Below, piece by piece: positions 10,276-22,045 of a stretch of 64,000 nt of DNA; the first letter of the stretch is position 1, and each line of letters begins with the position of its first letter. Location of the stretch: NCBI GenBank assembly GCA_013368325.1, contig JAACJK010000171.1, forward strand, positions 124,001-188,000. Direction: 5' to 3'. Position numbers and translations under genes: made by a program. The notes below the pieces were generated by a model that searched no databases, was not told the origin of the DNA, and worked only from the letters and a program-made list of their open reading frames with translations. This DNA comes from Ephemerocybe angulata (lineage: Eukaryota; Basidiomycota; Agaricomycetes; Agaricales; Psathyrellaceae).

Positions 10276-13200
10276 GTTAATATAAGTTATGAGTAGAGTA
10301 TAGTGGTGGTAGAAGATAAAGGGTAGACACCAACCAGAAATCCGATTCCCGGACTATCCATCACCACTGACTTAGCTGGGATTTATTTATTTATTTATTT
10401 ATTTATGTCCTTTCCCTTTCCGGAATCCGACCTATCGCCACCTCCGAGCCATGTGGTCCCCTCCTCCGACCCGCTCCACGTTGCGCTCCCGATATCTGAC
10501 GACCTCAAGTCCGCTCGAATGACTCTAGCTAGTCACGGCTGCACTGTCAATAACTGGTTGGTTGGTCATGCCAAGGTTACTTATCCCAAGCCTCAGCTGA
10601 GGTCTTCATAAGCAATCTGGCAAGTCAGCGCATCTCCAGAGCCCACGGTGAAGGCACCGTTCAACTTGAATACCGAGTCGTCAGACGGCGAACCTTGTCG
10701 CTCGCCTCGAGGTCGGTATCTGGTACGACATCTCAAACGCTTTCGGCCAGGCCTAACATGTGCCGCTCAAGATCACCTGCGTTAAAGCGGCTAGTCTGGC
10801 CTCGAGGCTCCCTTCAGCTTCCGCTTCACTCATCATCATGAATTTGAACCAAATGCATCATCTCGGCCGTTATACCCACATACTCCTTCTCCGTACTTCT
10901 TGCCCTTCTCCAACTCATTCCCCAGACATGAGGCTCCCAACTCGCACCGCTATCTGATATTATCGGCACATATCGAGGGAGGTCCCCCGTCCTACTGACA
11001 CCCAGGCTCGCTATCGATGCTTAATTTCCGACCGGTAGCTGCATACGGCCCATGCCTCCGAGCTCGCGTTGCCCCACTCACGTTACTGACCCAACCATCT
11101 ACGGTCTCGAAGGCAAGATTGTTGGCGTGGCGTTCCCTCAGGCTGATGCCTCTACTGAGATCAGTTGTGTCGAAAGCTTTGTATAGCTAATAGCGATACG
11201 GTTGGCCCGCAGCCCTGCATGGAAGGACATCTTCCCGTCTTCCAGGTTGCTCTGTGCGCTGATTTATCAATATCTATGTATCTGGTGAGGTACGAATTTT
11301 CTTGAGGCCTGGATGGTTGCCGTCCTACTTCTGCCCAGCATCACCATTTCAATATATTTCAAATTCTCGCCCCTCTCACTTACACACCAAATCTAACATA
11401 TTGAACATGTAACTTAACCGCATGGGTGAGCACCCGCTCCCTTGTTCTGTTAACGGGAAGTAGCGTGCTGCAAGTCATTCCGAATCAATGTGAGTGAATC
11501 TCTGGTCTCGTGGGTGGGTTGGCGGATGGGACGGAGCCCGGAAGCGTGAAGATTTGGTGCTCGAAGCTCGATGTGAGTGGTGCCTTGATCATACCATTGG
11601 CGGAGAACAGGAAAGGCAAAGTACCTTCATCATTCGCGTTGTGGTTCGGTGAAAGGGAGGTAAGTCACGGTGAGAAACCCCAAAACGCAGCTCTCCCCAG
11701 CCCGGGCTGTCCGGGTGCGCATTGTGAGATACGCCAAGCACCCTCCCTCTTCAGCAACCCCCCAGATCTAGTAGTGACACAACATAAACGCTCGGACTGG
11801 CATTCACCTCAATATACCTTCTCTGTAAACGACGGTGATCAAGCTCTAAAATCCTACACGACCAGGATCGGGCCGATATAAACCCACTGCATGGCAGGAT
11901 TCATTTGAATTAAACAAAAACCCACTCCCGATCTTTTTACAAACCCGAACGCGACGAGTATGCGAACTCCAGCTACACAAGTGCTACTCTTTGCCGTAGC
12001 ACTAGCCTCTCACCATTCGGGAATATATATTTCCATAAATACTCACCTATAACCGTGACAAAAATCAACCTAGTTTGCATTTGAGCGCTTAAGACGTCGA
12101 CATCACTGAACCGCATGGCTCTCACCCTCGAAATCGAAGCCCGGGCCACCCGCTTCCAGAGCGCGCTGAAAAAAGCAACACTTGATCCACACGCATCAAC
12201 ACTTTGAACACCCGTTTGAATACACGCAATGGTATACTAGTAGAAATTAGAATGGCATGCGTACATATTGCGTACATACCACAGTAAGTGTTCATTGTAT
12301 TCTGCATCACGATCACCACGTTCTTAGGCACGCCGTAAGATTATCAGAATCCCAGGCGGGGATGTAGCAGGCGCATGTGGGCGCGCCGAGAGCGCTGTCT
12401 TGGCCCAAGAGAATATGATGGATGTCGTATGGATTTGCCTGTGAGATCAAATACGTTGTGCTATACATATACAGCGCTAGCCCACCTACCCTTCAGAGGC
12501 GGGAGAAACTGATACACGCGCCCTAGAAGTAATGAGAAGTTTGTTCCAGTAGCAGAGTGGCAGAAGTCAGAAGCCTACTGGATAATATAAACACAGCTAT
12601 GAGAAGTCATTAGTATTATATCTATCAGAAGGTCAGGGAGGGGGCCCCGGCTGATATGATATAGCTGTGTCAATCCGAGTGTGTAGCGCCACATAGTTTA
12701 TCGAAGTTGTCATTGTGGCGCCAAGCGGTTGATGCAATACTCAACGGGCCACCAGAAAGCCAGTAAGTTGTGAGTAAAAGTTGTCCCCAGTCGCAGTATC
12801 TATCCTTCAGATTACACTCAATTGATGGATCGAGCTTTGTCACTGATGCACCGGCCTTCTTCCTAACAACATAAAGCAAGTAACACCTACCTCACGGGAG
12901 TCATGAGCAAACATACCACCTGATAAGGTCATAGGATACCATGCTACCTTCGATGTACATCATAGCGCCTCGCCACAGAAACATAGCCCATTTTTACCCC
13001 ATTTCCTTGAGGTACATAGCATAGGATCCCTGCTAAGTCTATCCAAGTTTTCGTTGCGCTCAAGCCCGGACACAGCCGCAGCTCTAAGAGTCCGAACTCT
13101 GAACCGGATGCGAAGCCCATCCCATCGCCGCTCAAGTTACCATTGGTTCCCTCAGGATAACTTTGACTGGCAACTGTAAAAAGTTTCTTCTGCGTTCCGC

Positions 13201-15519
13201 ATGATCCACGGGCCGTCTGCGATTGTCCCTCCGCTGAAATGTCAGTCTAATTCCAGAGCATTGCCCACTTCAGTCACCGGGCTGTCACACTACTTCACCT
13301 CGATGTCATCGCTGGCACACATACGTAGCCACTTATCTGCTATGTAGATATACTTATCCGATATGCATGGATCCATTAAGCAGCCCTGCATACTTAGCCG
13401 CCCAGACATAACCCCCCACCGGAGCCGCCCCGCACAAAATGTGACTCCGGCACAATCCCATTGTCGCTCCGCAACCCGGATCTCCTTCCCTGCCCTCTCC
13501 TGTATCGCGCCCGAGACTCCTCCGTTAATCTATCATCTTCTACTCAACTGGAAATCGAACCCCAGAACCAGGCCCCCGACCCTTTAGCGCTTAAGCGCCC
13601 ATCACATCGTCCATTCCCCGAGGCTCGGGAATAAGGGTACTATCCTACCCGAGCCGAATCGCTTACCAATTGCTTTCGGGCTAAGGCACGTATTGATTGC
13701 CGATCAGCCGCAGCCTCGGCACGGATCGTCCTCCGATCGTTCCTGCACCGCCTTCGCTCCAGGCTCGCTCCTCTCCTGAAACTTCTGCCACCACTCACCT
13801 CCATACACACCTTGGATCTTAGGATATCTTTTGCTAGGTCATCACATCGCCCCGAGTTGTTCTCCGTTTACTCTTGCAACGAGTCAGGACAACGAATAGA
13901 AGTTGAATAGGATGACTGAATAACTTCGTCATACACATCGCCTCGCGGAATCCGTTGGCTTTGACTTGTCAGCGCAGCTAAATTTAGGGTCGATGTGTAC
14001 GTATAGGGGGAATGTGTCGGTTTAACCTTGCCGCGGGGGCGGCTGAAACGACTTGGCGCCTGATTTGTCACGGGCGCTTGTTCTCCTCAATTCTCCTTCG
14101 GTGACCAGCTGAGGCTGCTGAGCTTCGAGGTGTCGACGTGGACGGCCAGCACTTCTCAGGCCCTGGGGAGCCCAAGCCTATTTGTAGATCACTACCATTC
14201 TGAGGACAAGGGCTACGCTGATGATTACTCGAGGTGTACGTTGGGGTCCGCTCGCACAGGAGGTTCAGCTGATAAATGATGACTATGGGGCACCAGATCG
14301 CGCCCGGGACCCTTCGTCTACTATTGTTGTGGGGATCAGTGGGGTCATGTTGGGAGGTCTATCGTCAGCCCGTATATACTCCGTACGAGCGGGTGTATGG
14401 GTGGCGCTCATACATGTGGGACTTGCTAAGTCCCGTAGGCATTTCGCAGTGCTACGCACCCACGTAGGTTCCGAGTGATACTAATTGACGTGTTTCATGT
14501 CCAAGCAAAGCGAATGCAAGGTGTTAAACATGCCACACCCAGATTCCAGCATCTTTATGGCGCAGTCGCGATAAAGGTTGCTATCTCATGAGGCTATTTC
14601 AAGGAAGGCAACGAGCTAAGTACAACGCAGCGAATTTGTTGTCCGTTCGTTCCTGGATCTATTTCACCTTTAACGACAGGTATTCCGGATCCATGATCGG
14701 CGTTGTTGGACTTGCATAAACTGGCCGCTCAATTCCGATCGCCCGAAATCATGTATGTTAACACGTCCGGCAGTGTGCGTATATCAGGGTCCGGAATTGT
14801 GATCTCGTAGCTCGAAACACCCTTTAAGCGCCACAATCCAAGCAAAAGTCCCTCACTTAAGCGCCCGTCATATCATCCGCAGCGCGCCTTATCTTTTCCA
14901 TGTGCTCGAGGAGGCTGATCATGTACAGCCCAGATACCGCTCTCAACCCTTCTCAACCCCGCTTGCGTGCCCTGCAGCTGCTTATCGACGTGGAGTCGTT
15001 GTCTCCCCGCATCACGATCACAACCCTGTTCATGTTTAACGCCCGGCATCTGCGATCACCTCGGCGGGCAAGTCGATCGCAAATGCTAACCCCCAACATC
15101 TGCCTAATGATGTTATTATACGAAGTCGATCTGCTAAGACACACGGGGGTGGTAGGTATGGCGGTGCAGAGACATAGCAGGCTTGCTAAGGTTCGTAGGG
15201 CGCCATGTGTGTTGGAAGGCGCTGCTATGCCAGTTGCCGATCAGTAACTGAAACTTGGCGGGATGGCGGTCGCGTCGCGCTATGCAGGAACAACCATATT
15301 TGGATTTCGATTCATGTTCCGCTCTTCGTCGTTACAACCGTGCAGACTCGGATGCTGTTGTGTTTGCCACTTCGAAAACCCTTCTGCACAACATCAAATA
15401 ATATGCAAGTTGTCGCAACTTTACTAATAATACTGGATATGTCTAGGTGCCAATGCGGCTCTAATGAGGCGAAACCTCGATAGAGCATAGAGGTCTACCT
15501 AATATCAAAGCAATACAAA
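10276..15519. other. 5.2-kb gene desert, degenerate sequence
   Basis: No ORF here resembles a known protein, and codon-like structure is absent. ORFs at 11510-11881 and 14221-14478 are the longest candidates but show no family features. Two copies of a TTAAGCGCCC-type motif (13591 and 14857) are followed by similar words (cat cac atc gtcc versus gtcatatcatcc), suggesting eroded repeats. A decayed mobile element or decayed genes is likely, but no terminal repeats, target duplications or transposase motifs were recognised. Confidence 0.5.
10381..10406. repeat. (ATTT)6 microsatellite
   Basis: Six perfect ATTT units plus two bases, about 105 nt upstream of the start codon of the SFP1-like gene, so within its probable promoter or 5' leader. 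Confidence 0.95.
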
Positions 15520-15529
15520 GAAATCGGGA

Positions 15530-15957
15530 TATTTGCCTGATGTGTCGGAAAATGCCGACTCTCTCTCTACAGCACTTGATGATGAGCGTCGATTGCTTTC
15601 TTCTTGCCATGATGTGAACCATGTCCAGGTTACTATCCTCCTATGGTCATATCCCAGGTCTCTGCCTATCGGCGAGAAGTGGCTTTCGCCCCTCGCCTTT
15701 GGGACACCACATCTTCCCATCGACAGAGCTGGTCTCCTCTGCACCTCTCCGGAGCCGCCATCTGGAATTCATTAGGACAGGGAACGTGCAGCGTTGATTC
15801 CAACGCACAGGTTATACACACCCGCTGGCCTTCGGCGAAGAGGCCCGCTCCTCTTTAATCCTTTTGTTCCGGGAATTCATCGAGGCATACCTTCCATGGA
15901 GAATCCACATGGAGTGCTATAAAGTGTTCTAATCTTTCTATTATGCGAATGCCTGGT
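15530..15957 (+). pseudogene. Decayed F-box-like gene (GEEA subfamily)
   Basis: Two pieces of an F-box-like protein are visible in different frames. The first (around 15640-15720) reads MVISQVSAYRREVAFAPRLW then DTT, matching the PxxISQVxxxWRExxFxxxxxWDT segment of the intact relatives. The second (around 15815-15935) reads HPLAFGEEARSSLILLF, matching the FGEEAS region. Frameshifts and a stop separate them, and the start with its F-box leucines is not recognisable. It lies just upstream of the EamA transporter and is probably not expressed as protein. Confidence 0.7.
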
Positions 15958-16221
15958 TTAAATTGCCTGTTGGATGAGGCAAGAGCTTGCGATGAGCTTG
16001 GGCGTCTCAGGCGAAAGGACTCGCATCACTCCCTGCCGTTACCATATTTGGAGTGGGACCCCGAAAAGTGGTTTAGCGACCCTCCCTGGGGACCTGGTAC
16101 CCTCGGGCTGCTCGGCCCCTTTGATCCAACGATTCCAACCTTGATCACCTGGGAGGGCGAACCTCATGAACTGCTACTCCTCACAGCAGACCTCATCATA
16201 CACCGAACGAAGGAGTTCTGA
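15943..16221 (+). other. Uncharacterised 92-codon ORF after the F-box pseudogene
   Basis: Open frame starting MRMPGLNCLLDEARACDELG and ending HRTKEF, rich in Pro and Trp (WDPEKWF, PPWGPGTLGLL). No family recognised. It follows the decayed F-box gene directly, so it may be more of that relic rather than a gene. Confidence 0.25.
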
Positions 16222-16294
16222 GTCGAGTTAGGTGAGTTCTCAGTGTCTCAAAGGCTGGCGCAAGCTCGTTAAATCAGAGTTAGACGTTTTGGAA

Positions 16295-17886
16295 ATGGCA
16301 CCTCAAAATTATCATTCAATACACCCAGGCCACGGGGATGAATTAGACATACCCAGTGCTCTAGTAGAAGGAGTTGAGGAGAAGCCTGTTCCATACTGGA
16401 AGAGATTGGTCGCCAACAACGTCGGACTGTTGCTTGTAGCTGCCTCGGAATTGTTCTTCGCCTTTATGCATCTCGCTGTGAAGATTCTGAACAGTATCGA
16501 CCCACCAGTCTCCACTTTTGAGGTGCGATCAGTCTCTAGTTCTTCATGGAGGGCATATCTCAAACCCCACGCGTTCTTCTAGCTAATCCTTGTCCGAATG
16601 GTAATCACCTACGTCGGCAGTATCATCTACATGACTGCCACCGGAGTCCCAGACCCTTTCCTTGGACCCAAGGGTGTTCGACGACTGCTGTTTCTTAGGG
16701 GCATTGGTGGGTGAGTCATACTCCAAGTTCAACCTCTCCGCACGAACCGGCGAACTCTCTAACTGTCCATAGATTCATTGGCCTTTACGGGATTTACTTC
16801 TCGTTGCAATACTTGTCACTGTCAGATGCGACGGTCCTGACGTTCTTGTCCCCAATATGCACTGCCATTGCAGGTGCCATTTTTCTCAAGGAATCTCTCA
16901 GTGCGCGACAACTTCTGGCGGGGCGTGAGTACCTTCCCAATACCTGAGTCATGTTTAGCCAGCTTATGCAACCTTTTGCTGCGCAGTGGTCAGCTTGGGC
17001 GGTGTTGTCTTGATCGCGAGACCCCCTTTCCTCTTCGGTGGGGCATCCCCGGACGGTGAGCGAGGAGTCACTCCTACGCAAAGACTTATGGCCGTTGGGT
17101 ACGTCTCTCATCCACTCGATTCCCTTTGTTTGAAAGAATTCTCAACCGCAGACCCACAGTGTCGCTCTTATGGGTGTCCTTGGCGCCACTCTCGCATGTT
17201 AGGCCCCTCTAACTCACCCTAATCCTTCTTACTAACAAATATTCAGTTACGAGTCTGCGCGCGATAGGGAAGCGCGCTCATACTATGCACTCCATGATCT
17301 CTTTCTCAGGACAAGCCATCGTTTTCTCTAGCATTGCGTGAGTTACCGCCATCTCTCTCGTGGTTCTAATTGAAACTGACATCTTGTTAGGATGCTTGTG
17401 ACAAACACGAAATTCGTCGTTCCTACAAGGCTTACCTGGCTTGCTTTGCTTCTCATGATTGGAATTTTCGGCTTTATCGCCCAGGTGTGTAGAGTAAATA
17501 TCCCTTTACCATCTCGGATACCAACTTGAAGACTTCGCCAGATCCTCCTTACAATGGGGCTACAACGCGAAACCGCAGGTCGGGGGACGATGGCAGTATA
17601 CATCCAGGTGTGATGCATCATCGCTCCTTTTCATATACAGGGCTAACCTCATGCATAATCCTTCCAGATCGTCTTCGCGACCATCCTTCAAAAGATATTC
17701 CTACACTCAACCCCTCCCCCCTTGTCGATTTTGGGAACACTCATCATCATCACGGCAGCTCTGTATACCGCTCTTAGCAAGGTGAAAGAGAAGGATCAAT
17801 CGTTGACATCTGGCACCTCCAGGGCAGTACCCAATCAAGCGGACGAGGAGCAAGGCTTGCTAAGTAGCCCTCCTCACGAGGACTAA
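16295..17886 (+). CDS. EamA/DMT-family membrane transporter
   Basis: Multi-exon gene for a drug/metabolite transporter superfamily protein, resembling SLC35G-type EamA proteins. The start is the ATG at 16295 (MAPQNYHS); the in-frame GTG at 16232 falls in a splice-like sequence and is not used. About eight short introns (50-100 nt) separate exons encoding hydrophobic helices: VGLLLVAASELFFAFMHL, RMVITYVGSIIYMTATG, GFIGLYGIYFSLQYLSL, a DATVLTFLSPICTAIAG helix, LGGVVLIARPP, GQAIVFSSIAM, LTWLALLLMIGIFGFIAQ and ILGTLIIITAALYTAL. The hydrophilic tail ends LLSSPPHED. About ten helices and the two EamA repeats are expected. Substrate unknown; it may export or import small metabolites made by the neighbouring enzymes. 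Exon borders were inferred by hand. Confidence 0.85.
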
Positions 17887-18264
17887 AGGCACCAATGTTG
17901 ACGGCCCAGACCATAAGCCTCGCGCTTCTTCCACCCCGGTTGCTTGGTCACATCCCGTCGACCCCGTGTTTGGGGCTAAACGTACATCTGCAAATACGAT
18001 CCCATAGATATCCCTGTTATTCTGTAAAATGCGACCACTATACTGATCAGTTTACTTAGACGAAATAGTTTAAATTAAGAGACGAAACACATGATCCTTC
18101 AAGCACTGCAATACTTCCCGAAACCGAGTTGCTTCTAAAGTTCGGGAGTCGGATACACTTCTCTAATCGATACCATCACCATCTCCCTTGGGAGCTCTTC
18201 GCAATCCAGAAGGGATACATACCCCGCACCATCTGCAACATACATAGCAGCTCCTGAGATATTA

Positions 18265-19370
18265 ATGCCAACGATGGATGAACTAGCTCAGATCACTGGG
18301 AGAGGTGTGGCTGAAGTGCTCGATCCTAGTGAGTCGCATGCCGGTTTCATGATGCCTCGATAATGGATGGATTGATGATATGTCGTCTTCCCTTTGTTTT
18401 GTAGCCATTGCTATCCTTGCTCCCATCCTAAGGAAGAACCAGGCGGCAATTAAGGAGATACCCCTGAGAACCTTCCAGTATGGGCCAACAGATCGGCACC
18501 AAGTGAGTTCGGTCACCGTGTCCTTCTCCCTCTACAAGTTCTGATTATCGATATTCAATTCCCTTATTTCAGCTCGACGTGTATTATCCCTTGAACCCAC
18601 ATAAGTCCGGGAAAACCCCTGTCCTCTTCTTTGTCTACGGAGGTTCATTTACCTCCGGAGAACGCAACCTCTCAGTCAAATTCGGGCTCGTCTATGCCTG
18701 CCTGGGTGCCTTCTTCGCGCGTCAAGGCATAGTTACCGTCATTCCGGACTACCGCCTCGTGCCCAACGTTACATATCCGGGACCCGTCGAAGATGTCCGT
18801 GACGCCATGTCGTGGGTTGTTCAGAACGCCGATGAGGCATTAACTTCGAGCGCCGTGCCTCGCTCCTCGCTACTTCTAGACAAGCTATTCATCTTGGGCC
18901 ACTCAGCTGGCGCATTTCACACAGGCACCCTTGTGTTCAACCCAGATGTCCTCCCCTTCGACTCCGACCTCCGGGCGCGGATCGCTGGAGCAGCCATGTT
19001 TGGAGGCCCTTACGATCTCGCAGCCGTCGAAGCAGGGACAGAAAGAGGGAAGATCTACGAACAGTACTTCGGGAGTGTCGACGAGGCGAAGAAGAAAGAC
19101 ATCTTGGCTCTCGTTCGGAACTACCCAGACGGCGAAGTTGGAAGGCTGCCCGATCTCGTACTACTGAAGGCAGAACGGGAGCCTGACTTCCTACACGAGG
19201 CTTCAGATGGCTTGAAGAAGGAGATTGAACGGCGGAGAAATGACGAGCAGCGAATAATTGTAGCCAAGGGGCACAATCATATAAGTGTAAATTGGGTGCT
19301 GGGAACTGGAGAAGGAGAGGAATGGGCGTACGAGCTGGCCGAGTGGATCACGAGCCGCGCCGGGGTATGA
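18265..19370 (+). CDS. Alpha/beta-hydrolase (BD-FAE / ICME-like esterase)
   Basis: Three exons (18265-18328, 18405-18502, 18573-19370) give a ~319-residue protein starting MPTMDELAQITG (a second in-frame ATG lies at 18274). The fold is shown by an oxyanion-hole stretch FFVYGGSFTSGE, the nucleophile elbow GHSAGA (Ser nucleophile) and a C-terminal GHNHIS likely to supply the catalytic His. This pattern matches the BD-FAE and isoprenylcysteine methylesterase-like group and kynurenine-formamidase relatives. No signal peptide is evident, so it is probably cytosolic. Substrate cannot be read. It lies 379 nt downstream of the transporter and converges on the cyclodeaminase-like gene with only 107 nt between the stops. 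Confidence 0.87.
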
Positions 19371-19477
19371 TAGACTCGCCCCCGAGAAAGCTTTGCAGGA
19401 ACGAGACTTCGGGCTCACGGCCAATATTTCAAATCCAATAGCTTCATCATCCACTTTTCCTATGTACGAGAAATCCA

Positions 19478-20724
19478 CTATATATCATAGTTATGTATGA
19501 TTGCTCCAATACCCAACTCTTCAGCCCTAGAAACAACTGCAGAACTAATTGCGACATCCTGCAAACCTATCCCGACAGATTTGAAGATGGTCACTCCTTC
19601 GGAACCACCTTTCCTCTCAGTTGGAGGGTTCAAGCCTTTAAACGGCACTTCGAGTTGCAATTTGAGGCTCTCTATGTCAAGATCGCCAAATTCGCCCTTC
19701 GGAAGCTGCTCCCCTATCTCCGTAACCTGATCTTGCCCAACCTTCGAGCTGATCAACTCGCCAGCCTCTTTGAAGCAGGCAGCTCGCGAGTCTACTAGTA
19801 GTTGACCGTTTCCGGATGTCGCTCTATGAATGAGGTCGGTATCGACTTCATGCATTTGGGGTGTGTAGCTCCCAATCAGAATCAAATGTGTGCCTGGGCT
19901 CACCCAGGAAGAAGGGAAGAGAGGAGTAGTGGAGGATGTCGCGCAAATGATGATATCAGCGGATCCGATCGCTTCCTCTATGCCTTCTGTCGAGCGGCTA
20001 TCGGGTGATGGTGCGCTGGCGAAGGAGGCAAACTGTATGTGACCGAAGGATTGAGAAAGGCGCCTAACGAGGAGTTCGACACGGTCGTTCAGAGTGCGAT
20101 TTACGATCGTGCACTTCTCAACCTGGGGGAAGAACCGCAGGTGTAGATCAAGATGGTAAAGGATCTGATTCCCAGCTCCAAAAGCGACGATGTGCTTTGG
20201 GGTCCGCCGAGCGATAAGGCTTGTAGAGAGAAGGGACCCTGTAATTGGATTAGCGACAACCTTATTGGTGCCCATTGAGGTAAGAGATCACCTGCTGCGT
20301 TTCGAAGCGCTGTTAGGGTTCTAGCGTTCACCACAGCTTTCGCGGAACCCTTGATCTCGTCGAGAACTATTGTGGTTGCGGGTAGACCCCGGGGATCTGA
20401 GGCCTTCGGAACGGAAACTATCTTTATGCTCGTGCCTTCCGCTGTGAGCGAGCCAGGTGTATCCATGTTTCGCGATGAGAGGCGACCAAGGTGAGCGGGC
20501 ATAAATAAAACAGTATGATTCTCCGTTGCGACGGAGGTCCTATGTGGAATTTGAACAGGTGATGCACGCGTCGCCTGGTCTCCTTCGTGATCACCACCTT
20601 CCTCGGGTTTTGAACTTGCTGAAACTGCGTGAAAGACCTGAGCCATGAGACACTGCAGGTCCACAGGGGAGAAAGCTAATGAGATGCGCTCGACGTCTGA
20701 GGCGGAAAGCACGCGTAGCGACAT
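19478..20724 (-). CDS. Ornithine cyclodeaminase / mu-crystallin family protein
   Basis: Two exons (20724-20292 and 20238-19478) give ~397 residues starting MSLRVLSASDVERI; a longer in-frame start exists at 20787. A Rossmann NAD(P)-binding motif, FGAGNQILYHLDLH, lies mid-protein, followed by CTIVNRT and then ICATSSTTPLF and LILIGSYTPQMHEVD, all standard for the family. Family members include ornithine cyclodeaminase (ornithine to proline plus ammonia), imine/ketimine reductases and opine-type or siderophore-precursor enzymes, so the reaction is not fixed. The NxxT substrate loop region (VVNARTLTALRNAA) is at the exon junction. Convergent with the hydrolase and near the SnoaL-like pair. Family certain, reaction uncertain. 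Confidence 0.88.
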
Positions 20725-20977
20725 GGTGGTTGAGAGCAAAGGGCGTTCCGAGTCTGCGGAATCATCCGCCGCCATCAGTACCATCATCGATCACGGGCCG
20801 CCGCGGACATGAAGCGCTGGGGCGCCTAAAGGACACCTTTCCATTGGTGATGCATCCTTCATCTTTTTGGAGAGCCACGGGTTGGAAGCGTGGATAAAAA
20901 CACATTGAAATTGGGCCAGCTCTGTTCTTCCAGCTTCACTAAGTATGGAGACAATACAACCCCCTGTACGCAACAGT

Positions 20978-21511
20978 TCAGAAAAACGCAATCGGGTTTG
21001 TCTCGTTTCCTGTGATAACCTGCACCACGTCCCAATGCTCGACAATACAAGTTCCTTCAAACCTGAAGTAGTCCATCACAGAGGAAGTCGTATTCCGCCA
21101 AAATGCCCTGATATGCGTAAACCCATACCCCTGCCCCGCGAAGAAGGTCAATTTGTCGGACCTCCAGCCTTGCGCCCTGGCTTCGGTTAGAAAGTTAAGG
21201 GCGAACTCTCGGCCAGACTGGGCGAAGGGGTTGTGCTGGATGTATTGACTAGAGATGGGATTGGAATTAGCATGATCGCTTTTCAGCCAACTACCCAAAG
21301 ATACTTACCCTGGGACGTATTTGTCGTACGCAACAATGGGTTTGTTGTCGATAAGGAGGAGTTTCGCAAAATCCGCCATAGCGGTCTGTTGGTCCTTCTC
21401 GAGGGTTGGACCCTTCGCTTTTGGGTTGCATCCTTTTGGCTTGTGATTATTGTCTGCGGTCGTCAGTGCCAAAAAGGAGAGGAGGACAACGGGCAATGTG
21501 GAGATTCGCAT
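20978..21511 (-). CDS. Small secreted SnoaL-like protein (copy A)
   Basis: Two exons (21511-21309 and 21248-20978). The start MRISTLPVVLLSFLALTTA is a typical signal peptide with likely cleavage near residue 19-20. The mature part has a short basic/Cys segment (KPKGCNPKAKGP), then the SnoaL-like (NTF2-fold) core: QYIQHNPF, GYGF, MDYFRFEGTCIVEHWDVVQV and the terminus NPIAFF. The motifs YxQHNP, DxFR and IVEHWDxxQ are those of the predicted SnoaL-like aldol-condensation family. Length (~157 residues) fits one NTF2-like domain. A longer ATG at 21532 would bury the signal peptide, so 21511 was chosen. No catalytic activity is proven for secreted fungal members. Confidence 0.83.
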
Positions 21512-22045
21512 TTCTCTGGACAACTCGGACACAACGAACGCTTCTGGAGGCGATTTAGAAGGAGGTGCTTTTTTGGGTTAACCGTTAGATATATTCATTA
21601 GGCAGCCTCTTAAGTACTGCCCAGTGCATTGCGTCTGTCATATGGCTCATCATCAGCCGATACAAGACTGACGTTAAAACAGTGCCTTGAAAGCCACTCT
21701 CAAGCCGATGCTGACTGGCGTGTGCTGTAAGTCTCAAATCCAGTGATATTCAAGATCAGTCTCCCTTAGCATGTGGCTGCTCACGTCATGTCTCTGGCTA
21801 TTGGGGTTCGATACATAGCGCGCGCAGCTTAATGCACCTGTGGATTGGCAGGGATATCCTCCTTGATCATCGCATGATCATTCGCTCAAGTTCTCGTCAC
21901 CGATGCTAACGGACCTTGGACACCGGGCGCTTAAACGAGGCCCTTGACTGTTTGGAATTATATTGTTCATTTGTTCAGAGTACTTCTGCAGTCGCCCAGG
22001 AAACAGGCATACCCCTCCTTTTATATCTTTCCCAACCCAACCGAA

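Noticed and set aside
11510..11881. 123-codon plus-strand ORF
   Set aside because: Reads smoothly at first (VKIWCSKLDVSGALIIPLAE) but has no family resemblance, no splice partners and sits in decayed DNA.
13540..13575. tRNA-like T-arm (GGTTCGATT with flanking CTGG/CCAG, minus strand)
   Set aside because: No matching acceptor, D or anticodon arms at the right spacing; the region also fits no known tRNA.
14221..14478. 85-codon plus-strand ORF
   Set aside because: No domain or signal features; expected by chance in a 5-kb noncoding stretch.
16232..16294. Upstream GTG-initiated extension of the transporter
   Set aside because: The GTG is part of a GTGAGT donor-like sequence and the first ATG is at 16295, directly before the conserved protein.
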